DNA of 6,615 bases. It comes from Alphaproteobacteria bacterium. GTDB lineage: Bacteria > Pseudomonadota > Alphaproteobacteria > Puniceispirillales > Puniceispirillaceae. The position numbers were made by a program, and so were the translations under genes. Each line of letters begins with the position of its first letter. Positions within the stretch are counted from its first letter, which is position 1. The notes beneath the pieces are model-generated. The model was not told the DNA's origin. It made no database searches and saw only the letters and a program-made list of their open reading frames with translations. The DNA is taken from assembly GCA_011522945.1 (NCBI GenBank), contig WTHY01000001.1:1-6615 (forward strand), read 5' to 3'. Below, piece by piece: positions 1 through 6,097 of this stretch.

Positions 1-19
1 AGATGTGTATAAGAGACAG
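1..19. other. Tn5 mosaic-end sequencing adapter remnant (not genomic)
   Basis: The first 19 bases, AGATGTGTATAAGAGACAG, match exactly the hyperactive Tn5 mosaic end present in tagmentation (Nextera-type) libraries. The match ends at base 19 and genuine rodA coding sequence resumes at base 20. The position at the extreme end of the window, without any transposase gene or second end, indicates untrimmed adapter carried into an assembly and not a resident transposon. Because the rodA reading frame happens to stay open through it, an automatic gene caller would add about six false residues to RodA. Confidence 0.96.
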
Positions 20-284
20 TACCAACGATCTGCAGGATAGCTAAAACAGCTATCGCTGCTAACAGGCCTAGATAGGACATATTATATAAAAACCGTAATG
101 GAATACTCGCGATAATAAGAACCAGACAAAACCCAAGGGCTGCCCGCATAAGATGACGCTCTGCCCATGGTGCCCAGGAACCTTCTGAAGCAGAATAGAG
201 TGCCAATGCCCCTGCCATAACAAGCAGACCTGCTGCTAAAAGCATCAGCCACGGCACAGCAACTAACCGCTTTAACAACGTCAT
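20..284 (-). CDS. rodA: RodA, peptidoglycan glycosyltransferase of the elongasome (N-terminal fragment)
   Basis: This is the first 88 codons of a SEDS-family membrane protein, cut off by the contig end and adapter. RodA polymerises glycan strands from lipid II during side-wall growth and works as a pair with PBP2. The translation begins MTLLKRLVAVPWLML and contains ALYSASEGSWAPWAERHLMR (residues 28-47), the family's characteristic segment after the first membrane helix. By eye there are hydrophobic helices at about residues 8-29, 48-63 and 69-88. The ATG at 284-282 overlaps the mrdA stop as ATGA, and a GAGAGG Shine-Dalgarno (289-294) lies 4 bases upstream, so the start is firm and translation is probably coupled to mrdA. 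Full RodA is usually about 370-390 residues, so about three quarters is missing, including the catalytic region. It is easily overlooked because the frame has no stop in the window. Confidence 0.93.
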
Positions 285-2230
285 GAGGCCTCTCTTTGCA
301 GCGCAAATCCCAGAATATCTCTAGCTATAGGCGCTGCCATTGATGAGCCACTACCACCATGTTCAACAACAACGCATGCAGCATATTTTGGATTTTTCAC
401 AGGTGCATAGCCCACGAATAATGCGTGGTCACGTTCTTTCCAAGGCCTATCAATATTATCTGTAATACCAGCTTCCCGTTGGGCCTCAGTGATACGTTTG
501 ACCTGAACAGTTCCTGTCTTCCCTGACATACCAATATCTGGCAAATCATAGCGTCGCGCAGTGCCCAATGTGCCATTCGTCACTGAACGCATACCTTTTT
601 GCAATTCTCGAATAATTGCCGGACTAACATCAAGTGGCTTAAATTGTGGTGGCCTATCATCTGCTTTAAATAAACGTGGCTCCACCGCGTCTTTGCCATT
701 TGCCAGCCTTGCGGTCATGACTGCAAGCTGTATTGGTGTAGTCAAAACAAACCCCTGCCCGATGCCAGCAATGACCGTTTCACCAGGTGTCCATGGTGCG
801 CCTCGTGCTGCCTGCTTCCAGGCACGATTTGGCATAATACCAAGCTTTTCACCTGGTATACCAAGCTTACTCATAATTCCGAGGCCAAGCCTTTGTGCCA
901 TATTATGAATGCGGTCTATGCCAACTTTTAACGCCACTTCGTAAAAATACACATCACATGACCGTTCAATAGCCAACTCACCATTTACATTGCCGTGGCC
1001 AGTCTTATTCCAGCAATAAAATTTTCTATCGCCAAACTCAAAAAAGCCCGGACAAGCATATCGTGTATTTGTAGTGACAACGCCTGCCTCTAATGCAGCT
1101 GCGAGTACCACCATTTTAAATGTGGAACCTGGGCTATAGAGGCCAGACAAAGCCCGGTTTAAAAGCGGATTACGCGGATGATTATTGAGCCGCCCCCAAT
1201 CTTTAGTGGAGAGCCTGTCTGTAAAAATATTCGGGTCATAGCCAGGCTGTGATACCATAGCACGTATGTCACCAGTTCTTATATCCATCAGGATGGCGGC
1301 ACCAGATTCAGGCGGTGTCAATTTACCGTTCTCATCCTTTAAAATGAGATTGTCACCATTATCCAAATGCGCCAACAGGGACTTATCTTGCATTAGAGCC
1401 CGCTGTACATCTTCAGATTCAACCTGCATCAATTCTGCTCTGCCCTGCTGTAACCGGCGTGAGACAAAATTCTGAATTTCCATATCAACGCTAAGATGCA
1501 GATCCTGTCCCGCTTTCGGCAGAACGTCATCTAAAATACGAACAGGCTTTCCTCTGGCATTCATCTCAACTTGCTCAATGCCAAATTCCCCACGCAACCG
1601 GCTCTCTTCTGCACGTTCAAGGCCAACTTTACCAGTTCGCAAATATGGCAAGCGGCGCAATTGCCTATCTGCATCTGTTTCACGGCGTGTAACAGGAGAG
1701 ACATAGCCTGTCAGGTGCGCTGCAAGGCGACCTTGGGGGTAAATCCGTCTATAACGACGATCAAAGCTAACTCCCGCTAAAACGGCGCTGCGAATAGACA
1801 GTCTGGATAATTCACGTTGTGTCAGTCCAGTGCGAATAGGAATATTCAGGAAATTTGGCTGTGATTTCGCTGTCTCAAGGACGCGGGCAACTTCTTGTGG
1901 TTTAAGAGGGATAATCTGATTTACCGCGTGCAATAATTTTGGCAAATCGCTGACATGTGCAGGCACAACATTCATCTCAAACACATCAGCATTACCGGCA
2001 AGAAGTCTGCCAGCACTATCAAATATGCGACCACGAGGGGCCTCTGTCATGCGGGCATTAAACTGATTATTGTCAGAAAGCTTGCGAAACCTATCAGTTT
2101 GAGCCACCTGCAATTGATATAAACGTCCGACAAGCACAGCTCCAAGCACAAGCTGGCCGCCACCTACAAGCAAAAGTCGCCTTGTACTCTGAATCTGCTT
2201 TTCTTTTTCTTCTTTGCGCTTATTGCGCAT
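281..2230 (-). CDS. mrdA: Penicillin-binding protein 2, elongation-specific D,D-transpeptidase
   Basis: Class B penicillin-binding protein of 649 residues that cross-links side-wall peptidoglycan with RodA; it should be anchored in the inner membrane with its catalytic domain in the periplasm. A basic N-terminus is followed by one membrane helix (about 18-36), then the pedestal domain starting APRGRIFDSAGRLLAGN (64-80), then the transpeptidase domain. The three active-site motifs are intact: STFK with nucleophile Ser369 and Lys372, the SxD form SCD at 424-426 that is usual for PBP2, and KTGT at 571-574. WKQAARGAPWTPGE (471-484) and GIGQG (489-493) also match the family. The start ATG has a GAGG Shine-Dalgarno 6 bases upstream and lies 27 bases after mreD. 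Compared with E. coli PBP2 recalled from memory, there is an extra charged stretch of about 45 residues (about 263-308) at the entry to the transpeptidase domain. FtsI is unlikely, given the neighbours and the SxD motif. Confidence 0.97.
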   Translation of the reverse strand: MRNKRKEEKEKQIQSTRRLLLVGGGQLVLGAVLVGRLYQLQVAQTDRFRKLSDNNQFNARMTEAPRGRIFDSAGRLLAGNADVFEMNVVPAHVSDLPKLLHAVNQIIPLKPQEVARVLETAKSQPNFLNIPIRTGLTQRELSRLSIRSAVLAGVSFDRRYRRIYPQGRLAAHLTGYVSPVTRRETDADRQLRRLPYLRTGKVGLERAEESRLRGEFGIEQVEMNARGKPVRILDDVLPKAGQDLHLSVDMEIQNFVSRRLQQGRAELMQVESEDVQRALMQDKSLLAHLDNGDNLILKDENGKLTPPESGAAILMDIRTGDIRAMVSQPGYDPNIFTDRLSTKDWGRLNNHPRNPLLNRALSGLYSPGSTFKMVVLAAALEAGVVTTNTRYACPGFFEFGDRKFYCWNKTGHGNVNGELAIERSCDVYFYEVALKVGIDRIHNMAQRLGLGIMSKLGIPGEKLGIMPNRAWKQAARGAPWTPGETVIAGIGQGFVLTTPIQLAVMTARLANGKDAVEPRLFKADDRPPQFKPLDVSPAIIRELQKGMRSVTNGTLGTARRYDLPDIGMSGKTGTVQVKRITEAQREAGITDNIDRPWKERDHALFVGYAPVKNPKYAACVVVEHGGSGSSMAAPIARDILGFALQREAS

Positions 2231-2257
2231 TATCTACCTCGTAAATATTAGCTATAG

Positions 2258-2791
2258 CTATGTCTGAAGATTGCGCTGCAAAAGCGTGCTGATAAAACTA
2301 CCTGCTACAAAGACTATAGGGAAAATCAGAATTGTCATACCTGTTTGATAACTCAAAGATAGCACGTCAGGGAAGCTCCAATTCAGAGCAAAGTAAATAG
2401 TTAATCTAACGCCAGATAAAACCATGAAAAGAAGGCTAATTTGCGCCCAAATTGTGATGAAGTCTTCCTCTCGCAACGGCTCAGACTGCCATCTGATAAA
2501 GACATAAAAAACTGTTAGCGAAAAACTCCGCATGCCAAAGGGATCAAGTGACAAAAAATCGCAAAATAGACCTATAAGAAACACCGAGCCAATTGGCATA
2601 AGTGCCGGGAAAAATAATCCTAAATAGGCCACAACCAAAAAACTTATAAGTGGCGTAGAATCAAAAAACAGACCCCATTGCGCTAGCCCGCGCTCAACCA
2701 ACACCAAAAATACACATAATATCACTGCTAAAAAGCGATGCTGAAAAGGCGCTGTATCTACCGCTAGCTTGATACTAGTTTGCGGCGTCAT
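2258..2791 (-). CDS. mreD: Rod shape-determining membrane protein MreD
   Basis: Small, very hydrophobic inner-membrane protein of 177 residues, within the usual MreD size. MreD is an integral component of the elongasome that binds MreC and helps control PBP2-RodA activity. By eye it has about five or six membrane helices (near 19-36, 46-60, 61-80, 88-100, 111-135 and 150-170). The segment GLFCDFLSLDPFGMRSF (74-90) corresponds to the conserved G-L-x-x-D-x-L...P-x-G region of the family. Its ATG overlaps the mreC stop codon as ATGA, and an AAGGA Shine-Dalgarno lies 9 bases upstream inside mreC, which suggests coupled translation. MreD sequences diverge strongly, so the call rests on the hydrophobic pattern, this motif and the position between mreC and mrdA. 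Confidence 0.93.
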   Translation of the reverse strand: MTPQTSIKLAVDTAPFQHRFLAVILCVFLVLVERGLAQWGLFFDSTPLISFLVVAYLGLFFPALMPIGSVFLIGLFCDFLSLDPFGMRSFSLTVFYVFIRWQSEPLREEDFITIWAQISLLFMVLSGVRLTIYFALNWSFPDVLSLSYQTGMTILIFPIVFVAGSFISTLLQRNLQT

Positions 2792-3705
2792 TGCAAGACA
2801 TCCTTTGGACTAAAACCTTCAAGAAGTCGTTTTTCAGCCACATCAGGCAACGGCGTAAAAAACCTGTCAGCATCAACAATACCGGCTGGTGTTGTGTCGT
2901 CTCTCAACAATATTGAGACATAGGATAAGCGCCTTAAATCAACAATAGGTTCTATTAAAACAGCATCTTTATCAGCTTTGACGACACGGCCAACAGCGAT
3001 ACCGGCGGGTAAAATACCGCCATGACCTGAGGTCTGCACAAGCTCTCCAATGGCGGGCTGCGCTTCTTTTGGCAAAAATTCTAACTGAAGGTAATTGGTA
3101 TTGCGCCCGGCAGCTATTCCTGGCCAGGATGAGCGGCTTAAGATTATCGGAATACGGGCATTCACATCACTTACAAGAAGTACCCAGGAATGTTTCAGCC
3201 CTTGTTCAATAACAAATCCAACAAGTCCATCCGCTGTTACAACAGGGTCTCCGCGTTGGACAGGCACATCCGAGCCATGTTCAACTTGGATTGTATGCAC
3301 AAAACTACTTCCGGGTGCTGTGACGGCTCGGGCTGTAACAACCTCTCTGTCTTGCGGAACAATGACGCCTGTAACAGTGCGAAGTTGGCGATTTTCACTC
3401 TCAAGCAGTTCAGCACGTCGCTGCCATCTGCGAAGACGCCTATTCTCAGCAGCTAGCCTTGTTGCTTCTGCCCGTAAAGACGCCACAGTGCGTGCACCTT
3501 CAAACATTGTTTCCGCCGCCTCTATCGGTGCTGAAACAAGTTTTTGCAAGGGCGTGACAAATTCATTCACCCGCATCTGCGCCTCGCGCAAAAGAACGAG
3601 ATCGGCTTTGCCGACAAAAATCAACAAAAAGCTAAAGATCAAAATAAGGATTTGGGGTAGCCGAGAATGCCCCAATGCGCGTCTACCAGACGGTTTGCGC
3701 GCCAT
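2788..3705 (-). CDS. mreC: Rod shape-determining protein MreC
   Basis: A bitopic inner-membrane protein of 305 residues whose periplasmic part binds and activates PBP2 and links it to MreB through MreD. The layout is typical: a short basic cytoplasmic tail, one membrane helix (about 16-34), a coiled coil (about 72-110, with SLRAEATRLAAENRRLRR and ESENRQLR), then the two-part beta domain (about 120-268). The family signature appears as SGHGGILPAGIAVGRV (226-241), along with VVTADGLVGFV (155-165). The C-terminal tail after about residue 268 is short. The ATG is 6 bases after the mreB stop, and GGAG within the last mreB codons lies 11 bases upstream as a somewhat distant Shine-Dalgarno. The stop overlaps mreD by 4 bases. 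A long open frame on the opposite strand (3095-3715) is its shadow. Confidence 0.96.
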   Translation of the reverse strand: MARKPSGRRALGHSRLPQILILIFSFLLIFVGKADLVLLREAQMRVNEFVTPLQKLVSAPIEAAETMFEGARTVASLRAEATRLAAENRRLRRWQRRAELLESENRQLRTVTGVIVPQDREVVTARAVTAPGSSFVHTIQVEHGSDVPVQRGDPVVTADGLVGFVIEQGLKHSWVLLVSDVNARIPIILSRSSWPGIAAGRNTNYLQLEFLPKEAQPAIGELVQTSGHGGILPAGIAVGRVVKADKDAVLIEPIVDLRRLSYVSILLRDDTTPAGIVDADRFFTPLPDVAEKRLLEGFSPKDVLQ

Positions 3706-3711
3706 AATATA

Positions 3712-4749
3712 TTAAGCTCCGATAAGAACGTGACGCAATGTTTTCAATTCTTCAAGGCACCGACCTGTGCCGATTGCAACACAAGAAAGCGGGTCCTCTG
3801 CAATTGAGATAGGCAAACCAGTCGCCTCACGCAGAACCGTGTCAATTTCGCGCAACATAGCACCGCCACCTGTCATAACGATACCTTTTTCAACAATATC
3901 AGCAGCTAATTCCGGCGGCGCCTGTTCAAGTGCCATCTTCACACCATCTACAATCTGCCGCACTGGGTCTGAGATAGCATCTGCGATTTGTGCTTCAGAA
4001 ATCGTAATTTCTTTTGGCACACCATTTACCAAATCCCGGCCGCGTACTTCTATTTTTACGCCTGTTGACTTGTCAGGGCGACGGGCAATACCGATAGATT
4101 TTTTAATGCGCTCTGCTGTTGCCTCACCAATAAGCAAATTATGTTGGCGACGCATGTAACCAACAATCGCATCATCAATCTTATCACCACCAACACGCAC
4201 TGAATGGGCGAAAACGATATTGCCAAGTGATAGAATAGCCACCTCTGTAGTGCCGCCGCCAATATCAACAACCATTGAGCCTGACGGTTCTGTTACAGGC
4301 AATGAGGAGCCAATAGCCGCAGCCATTGGTTCTTCGATAAGAAACACACGACGTGCACCAGCTGCCTCAGCTGACTCCTGAATAGCCCGTCTTTCAACTG
4401 CTGTAGAGCCCGATGGGACACAAATAATCATCTGAGGGCGCGCCATAGAAAAACGACCATGCACTTTACGAATAAAGTGTTTGATCATCTCTTCAGCCAC
4501 TTCAAAGTCTGCAATCACACCATCAGCCATCGGCCGAATTGCTCGGATGTTCCCGGGCGTCTTACCAAGCATAACCTTGGCCTCTTCACCAACGGCTAAA
4601 ACCTGTGTTTTGCCTCGGACCTGCGCCATAGCCACAACGGACGGCTCATCGAGGACCACGCCTTGCCCTTTAACGTAAACAAGCGTATTGGCTGTGCCTA
4701 GATCAATGCCGATATCCGCAGACATGAAACCAAATAATGAACCAAACAT
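3712..4749 (-). CDS. mreB: Rod shape-determining protein MreB, bacterial actin homologue
   Basis: Actin-fold ATPase of 345 residues that polymerises into membrane-bound filaments and directs the elongation machinery. The nucleotide site is complete: phosphate-1 DLGTANTLVY (16-25), phosphate-2 VVDIGGGTTEVA (160-171) and adenosine motif GIVMTGGGAMLREI (289-302). CVPSGSTAVERRA (110-122) and EEPMAAAIG (139-147) are family hallmarks. The frame is open to a GTG at 4782, which would add 11 residues (MCILFGVRDVF). The ATG at 4749 is preferred because it gives the usual length and the usual MFxxLxGxxSxDxxIDLG start, and because AAGGGA lies about 7 bases upstream. The first ten residues, MFGSLFGFMS, form a hydrophobic N-terminus suited to membrane contact. 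It is the first gene of the elongation cluster, 211 bases downstream of ilvC and behind its own likely promoter. Confidence 0.98.
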   Translation of the reverse strand: MFGSLFGFMSADIGIDLGTANTLVYVKGQGVVLDEPSVVAMAQVRGKTQVLAVGEEAKVMLGKTPGNIRAIRPMADGVIADFEVAEEMIKHFIRKVHGRFSMARPQMIICVPSGSTAVERRAIQESAEAAGARRVFLIEEPMAAAIGSSLPVTEPSGSMVVDIGGGTTEVAILSLGNIVFAHSVRVGGDKIDDAIVGYMRRQHNLLIGEATAERIKKSIGIARRPDKSTGVKIEVRGRDLVNGVPKEITISEAQIADAISDPVRQIVDGVKMALEQAPPELAADIVEKGIVMTGGGAMLREIDTVLREATGLPISIAEDPLSCVAIGTGRCLEELKTLRHVLIGA

Positions 4750-4819
4750 GAAGACGTCCCTTACCCCAAATAGAATGCACACACCAAAGAGCGCAATCGA
4801 ACTATTCTGTGCTAAATAA

Positions 4820-4855
4820 TTTCGAGATTATAATACAAATTACAACATAATCTTA
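4820..4855 (-). promoter_or_regulatory. Probable promoter of the mreBCD-mrdA-rodA operon
   Basis: On the minus strand a perfect TATAAT -10 box lies at 4832-4827, inside an AT-rich stretch and about 78 bases upstream of the mreB ATG. At 17-base spacing the -35 position reads TAAGAT (4855-4850), a poor match to TTGACA. A promoter is expected here because a terminator-like hairpin separates ilvC from mreB and no other gap upstream of mreB is available. The assignment is inferred from consensus and position alone; AT-rich spacers give chance matches. Confidence 0.45.
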
Positions 4856-4903
4856 CACTGAAGAAAAGCTGTTACACTATAAATAATTATTCTGCTGCAT
4901 TAA

Positions 4904-4932
4904 GAAATGGCCGCTCTATGAACGGCCATTTC
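4904..4932 (-). terminator. Rho-independent-type terminator after ilvC
   Basis: Perfect inverted repeat with 10-bp arms, GAAATGGCCG (4904-4913) and CGGCCATTTC (4923-4932), and a 9-base loop. It begins 28 bases past the ilvC stop. In the minus-strand transcript the GC-rich core GGCCG/CGGCC is followed by AUUUCUUAAUG, a modest U-rich tail. The stem is strong but the U tract is interrupted, so some read-through into mreB is possible. It marks the boundary between the ilv and mre transcription units. Confidence 0.75.
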
Positions 4933-4960
4933 GAGTATTAACGGATGATGTAGGAAAAAT

Positions 4961-5980
4961 CTAGTTTTTCGCTTTATCCACAAGACGATTTGCGCCAATC
5001 CACGGCATCATCGCACGTAAGTTTGCGCCAACCTCTTCAATAGAATGTTCGGCATTCCGACGGCGGGTTGCTTTGAAGCTAGCCTGATGCGCTTTGTTTT
5101 CCAGCATCCAATCACGTGTAAAGCGGCCTGACTGAATATCATCAAGCACCCGCTTCATTTCCGCTTTCGTTTCAGATGTAACAATGCGCGGGCCTGTTAC
5201 ATATTCACCGTACTCAGCTGTATTTGAAATAGAGTAATTCATGTTGGCAATACCACCTTCATAAATCAGATCTACAATAAGCTTCACTTCGTGCAGGCAC
5301 TCAAAATACGCCATTTCTGGTGCGTAACCTGCCTCTGTCAAAGTTTCGAAGCCGGCACGGATAAGCTCTACAAGACCACCACAAAGAACTGCTTGCTCAC
5401 CAAATAGGTCTGTTTCACACTCTTCTTTGAAGGTTGTTTCGATGATACCTGAGCGGCCACCACCAACACCACTTGCATATGACAGGCCGATATCATGGGC
5501 ATTGCCTGATGCATCTTGATGCACAGCAATCAGACATGGCACGCCACCACCTTTTACATATTCACCGCGCACTGTATGGCCAGGGCCCTTTGGGGCAACC
5601 ATAAATACATCAATGTCACTGCGAGGCTCAATCAAGTTGAAATGCACATTCAGACCATGCGCAAACGCCAATGCGCTACCTGCACGGATATTGTCAGCAA
5701 TATCTGCTGCATAAATCTCTGCCTGAAGTTCATCAGGTGTTAGCATCATAATCACATCGCCCCAAGCTGAGGCATCTGCAACGCTCATCACTTCAAAGCC
5801 AGCTGCCTGCGCCTTTGGTGCAGATGATGAACCCTCACGAAGCGCGATAACAACATTCTCCGCACCGCTATCCTTTAAATTCATGGCATGTGCATGACCC
5901 TGTGAGCCATAACCAACAATAACGACCTTCTTAGATTTAATGAGGCCAATATCAGCATCCTGGTCATAATAAACGCGCAT
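4961..5980 (-). CDS. ilvC: Ketol-acid reductoisomerase (NADP+), class I
   Basis: Catalyses the Mg-dependent alkyl migration and NADPH reduction of 2-acetolactate or 2-aceto-2-hydroxybutyrate, the second common step of valine, leucine and isoleucine synthesis, in the cytoplasm. At 339 residues it is a short (class I) enzyme. It has the Rossmann motif GYGSQGHAHA (23-32), the NADPH phosphate-contact loop around Arg48-Ser52, catalytic His108 in AFAHGL, KGPGHTVR (131-138), metal ligands Asp191 and Glu195 in DLFGE, and the second-domain acids Glu227 and Glu231 with Ser252. The frame is open to a TTG at 5995, but those extra codons (MGDLK) are the GGGAG Shine-Dalgarno itself, 8 bases before the ATG at 5980. 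That ATG gives the standard start MRVYYDQDAD and the standard length. It follows ilvH by 117 bases and ends before a strong hairpin. Confidence 0.98.
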   Translation of the reverse strand: MRVYYDQDADIGLIKSKKVVIVGYGSQGHAHAMNLKDSGAENVVIALREGSSSAPKAQAAGFEVMSVADASAWGDVIMMLTPDELQAEIYAADIADNIRAGSALAFAHGLNVHFNLIEPRSDIDVFMVAPKGPGHTVRGEYVKGGGVPCLIAVHQDASGNAHDIGLSYASGVGGGRSGIIETTFKEECETDLFGEQAVLCGGLVELIRAGFETLTEAGYAPEMAYFECLHEVKLIVDLIYEGGIANMNYSISNTAEYGEYVTGPRIVTSETKAEMKRVLDDIQSGRFTRDWMLENKAHQASFKATRRRNAEHSIEEVGANLRAMMPWIGANRLVDKAKN

Positions 5981-6009
5981 TTTTAAGTCTCCCAAGCTAA
6001 CGCAGCTAA

Positions 6010-6029
6010 TTCAGCCTGCAAAGGCTGAA
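6010..6029 (-). other. Small stem-loop between ilvH and ilvC
   Basis: Perfect 7-bp inverted repeat TTCAGCC (6010-6016) and GGCTGAA (6023-6029) around a 6-base loop, located 30 bases before the ilvC start. In the minus-strand RNA it is not followed by a U tract, so it does not look like a terminator. A second copy of AAAGGCTGA (6059-6067, also at 6020-6028) could compete for the same pairing arm. It may shape the mRNA between the two genes, but no function can be assigned. Confidence 0.4.
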
Positions 6030-6097
6030 GGTTTCATGAAAATTCCAAGTTCGGATATAAAGGCTGATGCCACAAATTGGAATGAAAAAAGTAAAAA

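Noticed and set aside
1..19. End of a resident Tn5/IS50 element
   Set aside because: The mosaic end is an engineered hybrid of the IS50 ends, sits exactly at the sequence edge and has no transposase or target duplication; library adapter is the simpler explanation.
82..306. Minus-strand open frame of 74 residues at the left end
   Set aside because: It is out of frame over the rodA start; the overlapping frame at 20-284 gives a clear RodA N-terminus with ATGA coupling.
3095..3715. Plus-strand open frame of 206 residues, opposite mreC
   Set aside because: It lies wholly antisense to a firmly identified mreC, has a low-complexity Ser/Arg/Thr-rich composition typical of shadow translation, and shows no recognisable domain.
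4750..4960. tRNA, small RNA or riboswitch in the ilvC-mreB gap
   Set aside because: I see no cloverleaf, T-loop motif or recognisable riboswitch core; only the terminator hairpin and AT-rich promoter-like sequence.
6084..6097. T-rich run in the transcript right after the ilvH stop as a terminator
   Set aside because: The minus strand reads TTTTTACTTTTTTC, but no stable hairpin lies directly upstream; only a 5-bp stem about 26 bases away inside ilvH.
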